The notes beneath the pieces are model-generated. The model saw only the letters and a list, made by a program, of their open reading frames with translations, made no database searches and was not told the DNA's origin. This document shows, piece after piece, positions 9,087-17,576 of a DNA stretch of 50,830 nt. The position numbers and the translations under genes were made by a program. This DNA comes from Nocardioides immobilis (GTDB taxonomy: Bacteria > Actinomycetota > Actinomycetes > Propionibacteriales > Nocardioidaceae): contig NZ_QXGH01000046.1 of the NCBI RefSeq assembly GCF_003515065.1, positions 1 to 50,830 on the forward strand, given 5' to 3'. Every line of letters starts with the position of its first letter. The stretch's first letter is position 1.

Positions 9087-11233
9087 GCGTCGAGCGACTC
9101 GACGTCGACCTCGTAGGCACCCCGGACGATGAACTCCTTGCGCGGCGCGACCTCGGAGCCCATGAGGAGCTCGAAGACCTGCGCCGCCTCCTCCGCGTCG
9201 TCGACGGTCAGCCGACGCAGGGTGCGGTGCCGCGGGTCCATCGTGGTCTCGGCCAGCTGGTCGGCATCCATCTCGCCCAGGCCCTTGTAGCGCTGGACGG
9301 GGTCCTTCCACCGGACGTTCTTCTTCTTCAGCTCGGCCAGCTTCCGCTGGAGCTCGTCGTCGGAGTAGGTGTAGACGTACTTGTCCTGACCCTTGCGCGG
9401 GTTCGAGATCTCGACCCGGTGCAACGGGGGCACGGCGGTGTAGACGCGTCCCTCGCGCACCAGCTCGGGCATGTACTTGAAGAACAGCGTGGCGAGCAGG
9501 CACCGGATGTGGGCGCCGTCGGAGTCGGCATCGGCCATGAAGATGACCCGGCCGTAGCGCGCCGCATCCAGGTCGAACGTCCGGCCGGAACCCGCTCCGA
9601 CGACCTGGATGATCGAGGAGCACTCGGCGTTTTTCAGCATGTCGCCGACCGACGCCTTCTGGACGTTGAGGATCTTGCCTCGGATCGGCAGCAGCGCCTG
9701 GAACTCCGAGTTGCGCGCCAGCTTGGCGGTGCCGAGTGCCGAGTCGCCCTCGACGATGAACAGCTCGGTGCGCTCGGCGTCGGAGGCGCGACAGTCGGCG
9801 AGCTTCGCGGGCAGTGTGGACGACTCGAGCGCGTTCTTGCGGCGCTGCGTCTCCTTGTGCTGACGGGCGGCGATCCGGGTCTTCGCGGCGCCGGCGACCT
9901 TCTCCATCAGGAGCTTCGCCTGCGCCTTCTCGGCGCGCTTGGTGGAGGTGAGGAAGTCCTTGAGCTGCTGGGCGACGACCTTCCGCACCGAGGCGCGGAC
10001 GGCGGACGTGCCGAGGATCTCCTTGGTCTGGCCCTCGAACTGCGGCTCGGCCAGCCGGACCGTGACGATCGCGGTGAGGCCCTCGAGGATGTCGTCCTTG
10101 GTCACGTCGTCGTCATTGACCTTGAGCGCCTTCGACGCCCGCATCGCGTCGTTGAACGTCCGGGTCAGTGCCGCCTCGAAGCCGGCGACGTGGGTGCCGC
10201 CCTTCGGGGTCGCGATCACGTTGACGAACGATCGGACCTCCGTCTCGTAGCCGGTGTCCCACCGGGCCGCGATGTCCACGGTCAGCTCCCGCTCGACGTC
10301 CTGGGGCGTCATGTGGCCCTGCTCGTCGAGCATCGGCACGGTCTCGGTGAACGTGTCCGTGCCGGTGATCCGGAGTACGTCGGTGACGGGCTCGCCGTGG
10401 CTCAGCGCCTCCGCGAACTCGGAGATGCCCCCGTCGTGACGGATCTTCTCCTCGAAGAGCTCGGGGCCGCGCAGGTCGCGGACGACCAGCTCGAGGCCGG
10501 GGACGATGTAGGCCGTCTGCCGGGCCCGGCCGACCAGGCCGTCGAGCTCGAACTTGGCGTCCTTGGTGAAGATCTGACGGTCGGGCCAGAACTGGATGCG
10601 GGTGCCGGAACGATCCTTGCCGACCCGCTTGCCCTTGCGGGTCAGACCCGACTTCGCCGTGAAGCCGGCCTTCGGCCCCTCGGCGTCGAACACGCCGGGG
10701 ATGCCCCGCTGGAAGGAGATGCCCTGCTGGGACGGGGACCGGTCGACGTCGATGTCCATCCGCGACGACAGCGCGTTGACGACCGACAGGCCCACGCCGT
10801 GGAGACCGCCCGAGGCGTTGTAGGACCCGCCACCGAACTTGCCGCCGGCGTGCAGCTTGGTCGCCACGACCTCCACACCGGGCAGGCCGGTCTTGGGCTC
10901 CTTGTCGGTCGGGATGCCGCGGCCGTCGTCGTACACCTCGACGGAGTCGTCGGGGTGGAGCGTCACCTCGACCCGGCGGGCGTGGCCGCCGAGCGCCTCG
11001 TCGACGCCGTTGTCGATGATCTCCCACAGGCAGTGCATCAGGCCCCGGGTGTCGGTGGAGCCGATGTACATGCCCGGCCGCTTCCGCACGGCCTCGAGGC
11101 CCTCGAGGACCAGCAGGTGAGCGGCGTTGTACGTCTTGTCGGTGATGGTGTGCTCCTGGTTGAAACAGTGGCGATCTGGGTACGAATCTACCTGCGACAC
11201 GCCGAGGTTCGATGCAGGCACACGGTCTTGCAC
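9083..11233 (-). CDS. parE: DNA topoisomerase IV / gyrase-like subunit B
   Basis: The ATPase subunit partnering the 1504-3987 subunit. The GHKL ATPase residues are visible: Asn in IDNGVDEA, DDGRGIP, and the ATP lid GLHGVGLSVVNAL. A transducer domain follows, then TOPRIM with EGDSALG and DADSDGAH for metal binding, and the C-terminal tail. The length (716 residues from GTG 11233) fits ParE/short GyrB, without the large insert of proteobacterial GyrB. The start is uncertain: an in-frame GTG about 11 codons in is equally possible, and family homology begins only near KTYNAAHLLVLEG. It is separated from subunit A rather than forming an operon with it. Confidence 0.88.
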   Translation of the reverse strand: MQDRVPASNLGVSQVDSYPDRHCFNQEHTITDKTYNAAHLLVLEGLEAVRKRPGMYIGSTDTRGLMHCLWEIIDNGVDEALGGHARRVEVTLHPDDSVEVYDDGRGIPTDKEPKTGLPGVEVVATKLHAGGKFGGGSYNASGGLHGVGLSVVNALSSRMDIDVDRSPSQQGISFQRGIPGVFDAEGPKAGFTAKSGLTRKGKRVGKDRSGTRIQFWPDRQIFTKDAKFELDGLVGRARQTAYIVPGLELVVRDLRGPELFEEKIRHDGGISEFAEALSHGEPVTDVLRITGTDTFTETVPMLDEQGHMTPQDVERELTVDIAARWDTGYETEVRSFVNVIATPKGGTHVAGFEAALTRTFNDAMRASKALKVNDDDVTKDDILEGLTAIVTVRLAEPQFEGQTKEILGTSAVRASVRKVVAQQLKDFLTSTKRAEKAQAKLLMEKVAGAAKTRIAARQHKETQRRKNALESSTLPAKLADCRASDAERTELFIVEGDSALGTAKLARNSEFQALLPIRGKILNVQKASVGDMLKNAECSSIIQVVGAGSGRTFDLDAARYGRVIFMADADSDGAHIRCLLATLFFKYMPELVREGRVYTAVPPLHRVEISNPRKGQDKYVYTYSDDELQRKLAELKKKNVRWKDPVQRYKGLGEMDADQLAETTMDPRHRTLRRLTVDDAEEAAQVFELLMGSEVAPRKEFIVRGAYEVDVESLDA

Positions 11234-11410
11234 GGGGACACGATGAGGTCAGCAGACGCCGTTGATAACAAGGATGTTTCGGGACGTGAAAATACCGATG
11301 GGCGCGGCAGGTGCCGTGAAAGGATGGACGTGCCATTGACCACACGGCAGCGGGAATCTTGGGACCACTCGCTACGTTGATCAGGCACCGACCGAAGAAA
11401 GAGGCACAAC

Positions 11411-11641
11411 ATGAACACTGCTGTTGCCCCCAGCGCACCCTTGACCGCAGAAGACCGTTGCGACCGTTGCGGTGCCCAGGCCTACCTTCGCGTCGAACTC
11501 GCTTCCGGCGGTGAGCTCCTGTTCTGCGCCCACCACGCGCGTGAGCACGGCGACAAGCTCAAGCAGGTAGCGATCGCGGTCCACGACGAGACCCACAAGC
11601 TGGGCACCACCCCCGCCACCGCTCCGGAGGGCGAGCTCTGA
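11411..11641 (+). CDS. Small zinc-finger protein (DUF7455-like)
   Basis: A 76-residue cytoplasmic protein with a probable zinc site formed by Cys17, Cys20 (CDRCG), Cys39 and His42 (CAHH). The rest is short beta strands and a helical tail. AGAGG 6 nt upstream of the ATG is a good ribosome-binding site, and a TACGTT at about 11373 could be the -10. The protein resembles a small conserved actinobacterial family often found near the principal sigma factor genes. Its function is unknown. It ends just before a very strong terminator, so it is likely monocistronic. Confidence 0.75.
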   Translation: MNTAVAPSAPLTAEDRCDRCGAQAYLRVELASGGELLFCAHHAREHGDKLKQVAIAVHDETHKLGTTPATAPEGEL

Positions 11642-11660
11642 GCGGTCACCCCGACCTCGT

Positions 11661-11692
11661 CGGAGGCCCCGGACTTCGGTCCGGGGCCTCCG
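11661..11692 (+). terminator. Strong intrinsic-type terminator hairpin with UUCG loop
   Basis: A perfect 14-bp stem runs from 11661-11674 (CGGAGGCCCCGGAC) to 11679-11692, closed by a TTCG tetraloop and followed by CCTTTGG. It lies 20 nt after the stop of the zinc-finger gene. This is the clearest terminator in the window, although the U-tract is short, as is common in high-GC actinobacteria. Confidence 0.85.
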
Positions 11693-11725
11693 CCTTTGGT
11701 GCGCACCACCACCGCGTGACCTGAG

Positions 11726-12556
11726 ATGGGCGTCGTCCTCGCGCTGGGCGCGGCCCTGGCGTACGGCCTGTCCGACTTCATCGGCGGCCTCGCGTCACGT
11801 CGTACGACGCCCTGGCCGGTCGCGATGCTGGCCGGCCTCGGTGGCCTGGTCGGCGCCGTCGCGCTCGCCGCGGCCTTCCCGGGCGAGCCCACCACCGCCG
11901 ACCTGGCCTGGGGCGCCGTCTCGGGCCTGGGCAGCGGCGCGGGCAGCGTCTTCCTCTACCGCGGCCTGGCGACGGGTCGGATGGCCGTAGTGGCCCCGGT
12001 GTCGGCCGTCGGCGCCGCCGTCGTGCCTGTCGTGGTCGGCCTCGCCACCGGCGAACGGCCCTCGGCGCTGGTCGCGACCGGGATCGTGATCGCACTGCCC
12101 GGGATCTGGCTGGTCGCTCGGACGCCCGACGCGAGCACCGACGAGCGGACCGGCGGCCTCCTCGACGGCCTGCTCGCCGGCCTCGGGTTCGGTCTGCTCT
12201 TCGTCGCCCTCGGTCAGGTCCCGGACGGCGCCGGCTTCTGGCCGCTCGGGGTCGGTCAGTCCGTGACCCTCGTCACGGTCTGCCTCCTGGCGACCGCGCT
12301 CCGGGAGCCGTGGCTGCCGACCGCGGCGTCGGAGTGGTGGGGCGCCGTCGCGGGACTGGTGGCGACCGCGGCAGTGCTGATGTTCCTGCTGGCCACCCAG
12401 ACCGGCCTGCTCACGGTCGCCGCCGTCCTGACCTCGCTCTACCCGGCGTTCACCATCCTGCTCGCGGCGCTGGTCCTCCGCGAGCACATCTACCGCATCC
12501 AGGGCTCCGGACTCGTCCTCTGCGGGGTCGCAGTGGCGATGGTCGCGGCCGGCTGA
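11726..12556 (+). CDS. EamA/DMT-family permease
   Basis: A 276-residue integral membrane protein with about ten hydrophobic helices in two repeated halves, the pattern of the drug/metabolite transporter superfamily. The second half ends with the characteristic LTSLYPAFTILLAALVLREH segment. The start is ATG 11726, about 33 nt after the strong terminator of the preceding gene, so it must have its own promoter. The substrate cannot be deduced. The membrane-protein gene that follows begins about 100 nt later on the same strand and might be cotranscribed. Confidence 0.82.
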   Translation: MGVVLALGAALAYGLSDFIGGLASRRTTPWPVAMLAGLGGLVGAVALAAAFPGEPTTADLAWGAVSGLGSGAGSVFLYRGLATGRMAVVAPVSAVGAAVVPVVVGLATGERPSALVATGIVIALPGIWLVARTPDASTDERTGGLLDGLLAGLGFGLLFVALGQVPDGAGFWPLGVGQSVTLVTVCLLATALREPWLPTAASEWWGAVAGLVATAAVLMFLLATQTGLLTVAAVLTSLYPAFTILLAALVLREHIYRIQGSGLVLCGVAVAMVAAG

Positions 12557-12660
12557 TCGTCGAGCAGGTCAGTCCTCCCAGGAGTTTCACGCTGTCCTTG
12601 CCGGGGCTACCGCTGCGCTCCGCGAAGATAGCGCCGGCCCGGGTGGCTCGTTGGCCAGAT

Positions 12661-13233
12661 GTGCCTGTCCGCTACCGCTACACCTCGCGGCGCGCTTACT
12701 GGGCCGTCGCGGCGGTCTCGGTGGTCGCGCTGGTTGCAGCGGTCCTTCTCCTCACGCATCGGGACGATGACGACGCGGGGAGTGATCCGTCGGCGAACAC
12801 CCCCGACTACCCGGCGCAGCGCGAGACCGGTCGCGAGCACGACCGGCGAAAGCGGGACGGTCGCGAAAGCCGCCCCGACAAGGCCGGCTCGGAACGGGAG
12901 GAGGACGCGCCCAGCTTGCTGACGAGGGCGCCGGGCGACATATCGACCCTCTCCGAGGGGCCGCACCGTGCCGTGCTCACCGTCACCTCCGCCTCGGGTG
13001 GGATGGTCGGGGTCAAGTACGCCTTTCGGACCGGCTCCACCTACCGCGACGGGCGGGCCACGGCCGACGGATCGTGGCGGGCGGAGGCGACGGTGAGCGG
13101 GAGCGCGCCGGTGGCCCTCGTCATCGGCCAGGTGGTGTCCGGCACCGTGACCTGCACCGCGAGTGTCGATGGGCGGGTGGTCTCCACCCGGAGCAACTCC
13201 GGTTCGTTCGCCACGGTGGTGTGCGGCGCCTGA
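12661..13233 (+). CDS. Membrane-anchored MmpS-like protein
   Basis: About 190 residues. A short basic cytoplasmic start (RYRYTSRRAYW) is followed by one transmembrane helix (about residues 14-33), a highly charged low-complexity linker (about 35-90) and a C-terminal extracytoplasmic domain. That domain ends with two cysteines in the pattern VTCTASVDGRVVSTRS...VVCGA, similar to the end of mycobacterial MmpS accessory proteins. No MmpL-type RND transporter is adjacent, so a lipid-export role is only suggestive. The start is uncertain: GTG 12661 is chosen, with GTG 12643 as an alternative, and neither has a clear ribosome-binding site. Confidence 0.55.
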   Translation: MPVRYRYTSRRAYWAVAAVSVVALVAAVLLLTHRDDDDAGSDPSANTPDYPAQRETGREHDRRKRDGRESRPDKAGSEREEDAPSLLTRAPGDISTLSEGPHRAVLTVTSASGGMVGVKYAFRTGSTYRDGRATADGSWRAEATVSGSAPVALVIGQVVSGTVTCTASVDGRVVSTRSNSGSFATVVCGA

Positions 13234-13235
13234 GC

Positions 13236-14723
13236 TCAGTCCAGGTAGTCGCGCAGGACCTGCGAGCGGCTGGGGTGGCGCAGCTTCGACATCGTCTTCG
13301 ACTCGATCTGGCGGATCCGCTCGCGGGTCACGCCGTAGACCTTGCCGATCTCGTCGAGCGTCTTCGGCTGGCCGTCGGTGAGACCGAACCGCATCGAGAC
13401 CACACCGGCCTCGCGCTCGGACAGGGTGTCGAGCACGGCGTGGAGCTGCTCCTGGAGCAGCGTGAAGCTGACCGCGTCGGCCGGGACGATCGCCTCGGAG
13501 TCCTCGATCAGGTCGCCGAACTCGGAGTCGCCGTCCTCACCCAGCGGGGTGTGCAGCGAGATGGGCTCGCGGCCGTACTTCTGGACCTCGACGACCTTCT
13601 CGGGCGTCATGTCGAGCTCCTTGGCGAGCTCCTCCGGGGTGGGCTCGCGCCCGAGGTCCTGCAGCATCTGCCGCTGGACGCGGGCAAGCTTGTTGATGAC
13701 CTCGACCATGTGGACCGGGATCCGGATGGTGCGGGCCTGGTCGGCCATCGCGCGGGTGATCGCCTGCCGGATCCACCAGGTGGCGTACGTCGAGAACTTG
13801 TAGCCCTTGGTGTAGTCGAACTTCTCCACGGCGCGGATCAGACCGAGGTTGCCCTCCTGGATCAGGTCCAGGAACAGCATGCCGCGGCCGGTGTAGCGCT
13901 TCGCGAGCGAGACCACGAGTCGGAGGTTGGCCTCGAGCAGGTGGTTCTTGGCGCGCCGGCCGTCCTCGGCGATCCATTCCAGCTCCTCCTGGACCTTGGG
14001 AGAGACCTTGCCGCCCTTGGCGAGCTTCTCCTCGGAGAAGAGCCCGGCCTCGATGCGCTTGGCCAGCTCCACCTCCATCTCGGCGTTGAGGAGCGGCACC
14101 TTGCCGATCTGCTTGAGGTAGTCCTTGACCGGGTCGGCGGTCGCACCCGCGACCATGACCTGCTGCTCGGGCTCGTCGGTGTCGTCGGCCGCCGAGACGA
14201 CGAAGGACGCCGATGCGGCTTCCTTCTCGTCCTCGACGATGGTCGGGTCGGCCTTGACGTCCTTCTCGAACTGCCCGTCCGGAAGGTCGGGAAGGATCTT
14301 CTTGCCGTCGGGGCCGATGACCGGCGCCGCTTCGGCGCCCGCCTTCCCGGCGGTGGCCTTCTTCGCCGGCGCGGCCTTCTTGGCGGCGGCCTTCTTGGCG
14401 GGCTCGGCCTGGTCCGGCTCCTCAGCCTTGGCCGGGGAAGCCTTCTTGGCCGGGGCCTTCTTCGCCGTGCTGGCGGTGGTGGTCTTGCGCGTGCTCGTCG
14501 CGGCGACGGCGCGGTCGGTCGCCGGCATGGCGACCGAGATGCCGAGGCCGGCGAGATGACCCAGGAACGACTTCAGGTGCGGCGCGGCGACGTCGGCCGC
14601 GGCGCATGCCTGCCGGACGTCCTCCGGACTCACGCTGCCCACCGGAGTGGCCCGTTCGATCAGGGCGACGATGGAAGGGTGCGCGAGCACCGCAGCGGGG
14701 ACCTTGCGTGCGTTCGACGACAC
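13236..14723 (-). CDS. sigA: Principal RNA polymerase sigma factor (SigA/HrdB/RpoD type)
   Basis: A 495-residue group 1 sigma-70 factor that directs housekeeping transcription. It has a short N-terminal helical domain, then a Lys/Ala-rich extension (about residues 85-150, many KKA repeats), region 1.2 (DPVKDYLKQIGKVPLL), region 2 with the melting motif (GYKFSTYATWWIRQAITRA), region 3 and region 4.2 (VTRERIRQIESKTMSKLRHP), ending RDYLD. GTG 14723 is chosen because GAGAGG lies 5 nt upstream; a GTG at 14729 would overlap that site. It is convergent with the MmpS-like gene only 2 bp away. Confidence 0.95.
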   Translation of the reverse strand: MSSNARKVPAAVLAHPSIVALIERATPVGSVSPEDVRQACAAADVAAPHLKSFLGHLAGLGISVAMPATDRAVAATSTRKTTTASTAKKAPAKKASPAKAEEPDQAEPAKKAAAKKAAPAKKATAGKAGAEAAPVIGPDGKKILPDLPDGQFEKDVKADPTIVEDEKEAASASFVVSAADDTDEPEQQVMVAGATADPVKDYLKQIGKVPLLNAEMEVELAKRIEAGLFSEEKLAKGGKVSPKVQEELEWIAEDGRRAKNHLLEANLRLVVSLAKRYTGRGMLFLDLIQEGNLGLIRAVEKFDYTKGYKFSTYATWWIRQAITRAMADQARTIRIPVHMVEVINKLARVQRQMLQDLGREPTPEELAKELDMTPEKVVEVQKYGREPISLHTPLGEDGDSEFGDLIEDSEAIVPADAVSFTLLQEQLHAVLDTLSEREAGVVSMRFGLTDGQPKTLDEIGKVYGVTRERIRQIESKTMSKLRHPSRSQVLRDYLD

Positions 14724-14871
14724 GAACACCTCTCGATACGGCAGAAGTTCTGGCAACAGGGCGCGGCACAGCCCGGAGGCGTCAAGACCGCAGGCCCCAT
14801 TCTGCCACGGCCTCCGCAACGACATGACGCCCGCCCACCGGCGCCACTACCGCTCTATCTGAAAAGGCCGA

Positions 14872-14900
14872 TTGTCGAATGGTCACACGAGGCCTACCTT
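14872..14900 (+). promoter_or_regulatory. Full -35/-10 promoter for the FG-GAP gene
   Basis: TTGTCG (14872-14877), a 17-nt spacer and TACCTT (14895-14900) are followed 7 nt later by the ATG at 14908. This is a consensus-like housekeeping promoter giving a leaderless message. It is the best-formed promoter in the window. Confidence 0.65.
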
Positions 14901-14907
14901 CCGTCAT

Positions 14908-16047
14908 ATGCGAAACGTCCTCTTTCCTGTTGCCGTGGCGGCCGGAGCTCTCCTGGCCACCACCACCCCCGCCCACGCCGTCGACCCGTCGTTCGCGCCG
15001 TACGTCGAGACGGCCCTCGACAACGGCATGGGCCCGGGCCCGGCGCCGCGAGGCTCCGCGACCGCGGACTTCGACTCCGACGGTCGTCCGGACATCGTGA
15101 CGATCACCGACTTCACCCAGGGCAACATCGTGCTCGCGACCGGTGACGGCGACGGCACGTTCACTCCGGGCGCCGAGATCGCCGGCACCGCCGGCGCCCA
15201 GGGCCTCGACGCGGGCGACATCAACGGCGACGGCAAGCCGGACGTCGTCGCGGCGACCACCTCCGAGATGATGGTGCGGTACGGCAACGGTGCCGGTGGC
15301 TTCACCGCCGGCCCGTCGTACTCCCAGGCCCTCGGCGGCCAGGTCGAGCCCCGGTTGCTCGACCTCGACAGTGACGGTGACCTCGACGTCGCCGCCCCCA
15401 CGTTCACGGCGATCCAGACACTGATCAACAACGGCAACGGGACATTCGCCGCCGGTCCGACCACCCAGCTCAGCGGGGCCTGCGCCGTCTCGGCGATCTC
15501 GCCGGCCCGGCTCGACAACGACACCAGGAGCGACCTCTTCGCGGTCGACGGCTGCTCGAGCACCATCTACGCGCTCAGGAGCAACGGGGGCGGCGCGTTC
15601 ACCGCGACCGGGACCCTCTACGTCGGCGGCGGCCTGGTGCCCGAGGACATCGCGGCCATCGACCTCAACGGCGACGGCTTCGACGACATGGCGGCGATCG
15701 GCTCGTTCAGCTTCACGCTGACCACCGCCCTGACCAACGGCCAGGGTGCGTTCACCGGATCCGTGGGCAGCTACCAGTTCGGCGGGGCGGGCCCGACCAG
15801 CCTGACCGCTGCCGACCTGAACCAGGACGGGAGGAAGGACCTGGCCGTCTCGTGGCTGGCGTCGGCACAGCCGGGCGTCACGGTCCTGGCCGGCAACGGC
15901 ACTGCGGCGATGCGCAGGGTCGGCGACTTCACCGTCGCGTCCTTCCCGCAGAACCCGATGGTGGCCGACTACAACGGCGACGGGAAGCCCGACATCGTCA
16001 CTGCCGGTCCCGGCGGTCTCTCCTACCTCCGGAACACCACCCCCTGA
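14908..16047 (+). CDS. Secreted FG-GAP/VCBS repeat protein
   Basis: A 379-residue exported protein. A Sec signal peptide (RNVLFPVAVAAGALLATTTPAHA) is probably cleaved after AHA near residue 23. The mature part contains at least seven Asp-rich calcium-binding FG-GAP-type repeats, such as FDSDGRPDIV, INGDGKPDVV, LDSDGDLDVA, LNGDGFDDMA, LNQDGRKDLA and YNGDGKPDIV. Together they should form a seven-bladed integrin-alpha-like beta-propeller. No enzymatic domain or sorting signal is visible. The ATG at 14908 is chosen for its position after the promoter and for the signal peptide; the upstream TTG frame would spoil it. Confidence 0.85.
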   Translation: MRNVLFPVAVAAGALLATTTPAHAVDPSFAPYVETALDNGMGPGPAPRGSATADFDSDGRPDIVTITDFTQGNIVLATGDGDGTFTPGAEIAGTAGAQGLDAGDINGDGKPDVVAATTSEMMVRYGNGAGGFTAGPSYSQALGGQVEPRLLDLDSDGDLDVAAPTFTAIQTLINNGNGTFAAGPTTQLSGACAVSAISPARLDNDTRSDLFAVDGCSSTIYALRSNGGGAFTATGTLYVGGGLVPEDIAAIDLNGDGFDDMAAIGSFSFTLTTALTNGQGAFTGSVGSYQFGGAGPTSLTAADLNQDGRKDLAVSWLASAQPGVTVLAGNGTAAMRRVGDFTVASFPQNPMVADYNGDGKPDIVTAGPGGLSYLRNTTP

Positions 16048-16058
16048 CAGGAGCGCCC

Positions 16059-16262
16059 GTGAACGGACGCGTCTACGCCGGCCAGACGGCGGCCGACCGG
16101 GAAGCGGCGTGCCGCGCCCGGCTCCGCGAGGCGATCCACGGCATCGCCGGCAGCAACGGGTACGCCGCCCTCACCGTCGAGCGCGCCTGCGCCAGGGCCA
16201 ACGTGTCGAGCACCGACCTGGCCGGCGTCCTGATCGGCGGCCACCGAATCGAGGACCGATGA
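16059..16262 (+). CDS. TetR-type HTH stub (truncated regulator)
   Basis: A 67-residue frame starting at GTG with AGGAG 6 nt upstream. It matches only the N-terminal DNA-binding part of TetR regulators: VYAGQTAADREAACRARLRE followed by GYAALTVERACARANVSS. It resembles the start of the complete TetR protein at 22814-23509 (LWQGQTPDAREADRRERLVE). The recognition-helix end and the whole ligand/dimerisation domain are missing. The stop overlaps the next ATG (ATGA), so translation is coupled to the lipase frame. It is either a relic or a mini-HTH protein. Confidence 0.6.
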   Translation: MNGRVYAGQTAADREAACRARLREAIHGIAGSNGYAALTVERACARANVSSTDLAGVLIGGHRIEDR

Positions 16263-17486
16263 AGAAGATCATTGCGCTCGTCGTCGTACTGATGGTGGCG
16301 ACGACGATGCGAGCCACAGCGACCGAGGCTGCTCGGAGCGTCCCCGTGCCCGAGGACGACCCGTTCTACGACGTGCCGGCCGACATCGCCGACTACCGGA
16401 ACGGCGCGGTCATCGACTCGAGACCGATCGAGCCCCGGGTGTTCGAGGTGCCGCTGCCTGCCCAGGCGTGGCAGGTCAAGTACCGCACCGAGGACCGCAG
16501 GGGCCGCCCGTCCGCAACGGTCACGACCGTCCTGGTGCCGAACGCGCCGTGGAAGGGCGAGGGCCCGCGGCCGCTGCTGTCGTACCAGACCGCAGAGGAC
16601 GGCGTGGCCGGCAAGTGCGCGCCGTCGTACGCGTTCAACGCGGGCGTGACGCACGCCATGTCCAACTCCTACGCGGAGCTCGCCTTCGTGGCCCTGGCCG
16701 TCGGACGTGGCTGGGCGGTGTCGGTGCCGGACTACGAGGGGCCGCGTTCGGAGTTCCTGGTCGCCGGCGTCCAGGCGAAGGGCGTCCTCGACGGGATCCG
16801 CGCGGCCCGTCGCTTCGCCCCCGCCGGCATCTCGCGCGAGGCGCCGATCGGGCTGTGGGGATACTCCGGCGGCGGCCTCGCCACGCTCACCGCGGCGCAG
16901 TGGCAGCCGTCGTACGCACCTGGGCTGCCGATCGCGGCGGTGGCAGCCGGTGCACCCGCGACGGACATCCGCCAGAGCATCGATGCGTTTGAGCGGCAGC
17001 TACGCCGGCGGTGCGGTCGCGATGGGCATCAACGGCTTCCTGCGGGCCTACCCCGGGCTGCGCCTGATGCAGTACCTGTCCGAGTCGGGTCGGGCGAAGG
17101 TACGTGCGACCGCCGGTGACTGCATCGACGATGCCGCCATCCGCTACCCGTTGCTGCGCGTCGAACAGCTCGAGGCATCGCCCCGGTCGCTCGAACGACC
17201 GCCCGTCGCGCGGATGCTGCGCGCCAACAGCCCCCTTCACATCGACCGCGTGCCCCGTGCGCCGATCTACCACTACCACTCGGCACTTGACGAGCTCGCG
17301 CCGATCCGGCCGGCGCGGGCCACGATGAGGAGGTTCTGCGAGCACGGCGTCGTCGTGCAGAGGGTCGAGCCCCTCGGCGGGCACCTCACCGTCGTCGCCA
17401 CCGGCGCGCCCGGGGCGATGCGGTTCCTCGCCGACCGGTTCGCGGGCGAGCCGCCGGTCGACAACTGCGCGTCGATCCCCCCGTGA
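16259..17486 (+). pseudogene. Secreted lipase (secretory lipase family), frameshifted
   Basis: It would hydrolyse extracellular acylglycerols or esters. An export signal (KKIIALVVVLMVATTMRATATEA) leads a fungal-LIP-type alpha/beta hydrolase. The nucleophile is Ser203 in WGYSGGG. The frame is sound to IRQSIDAFE, then continuity moves to the next frame at GSYAGGAVAMGINGF. One extra base at 16991-16994 explains it. The expected Asp (HSALDELAP, codon 17289) and His (GGHLTVV, codon 17382) lie only in the second frame, which ends at 17486. Unshifted, translation stops at 17119 and lacks both residues. A sequencing error is possible. The start overlaps the TetR stub. Confidence 0.75.
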
Positions 17487-17556
17487 CTCTGCGAACCAAG
17501 GACACCATGACCTCCCCGTCTCGCGCCGCGAGCTCGCCGTGCTGGGCGACCGCCCG

Positions 17557-17576
17557 GGCGGGTAGCGCTACCCGCC
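17557..17576. terminator. Perfect 20-bp palindrome between convergent genes
   Basis: GGCGGGTAGCGCTACCCGCC is fully palindromic and contains the TAG stop of the enoyl-CoA-hydratase-like gene. It lies 70 bp after the lipase stop. Its place between convergent 3' ends suggests a bidirectional terminator; there is no clear U-tract. Confidence 0.5.

Noticed and set aside
9227..11380. A 717-codon open frame on the plus strand opposite topoisomerase subunit B
   Set aside because: It is a mirror of a clear parE gene, has a low-complexity Leu/Gly/Arg/Val composition and no domain, and arises from high-GC codon bias.
13074..15146. A 690-codon plus-strand open frame spanning the sigma factor gene
   Set aside because: It is antisense to sigA through the conserved regions and runs into the FG-GAP gene in a wrong frame.
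17487..17556. A possible C-terminal gene remnant reading VSRRELAVLGDRPGG before a TAG at 17561-17563
   Set aside because: It is short and has no recognised family. The stop lies within the terminator palindrome and the reading could be chance.
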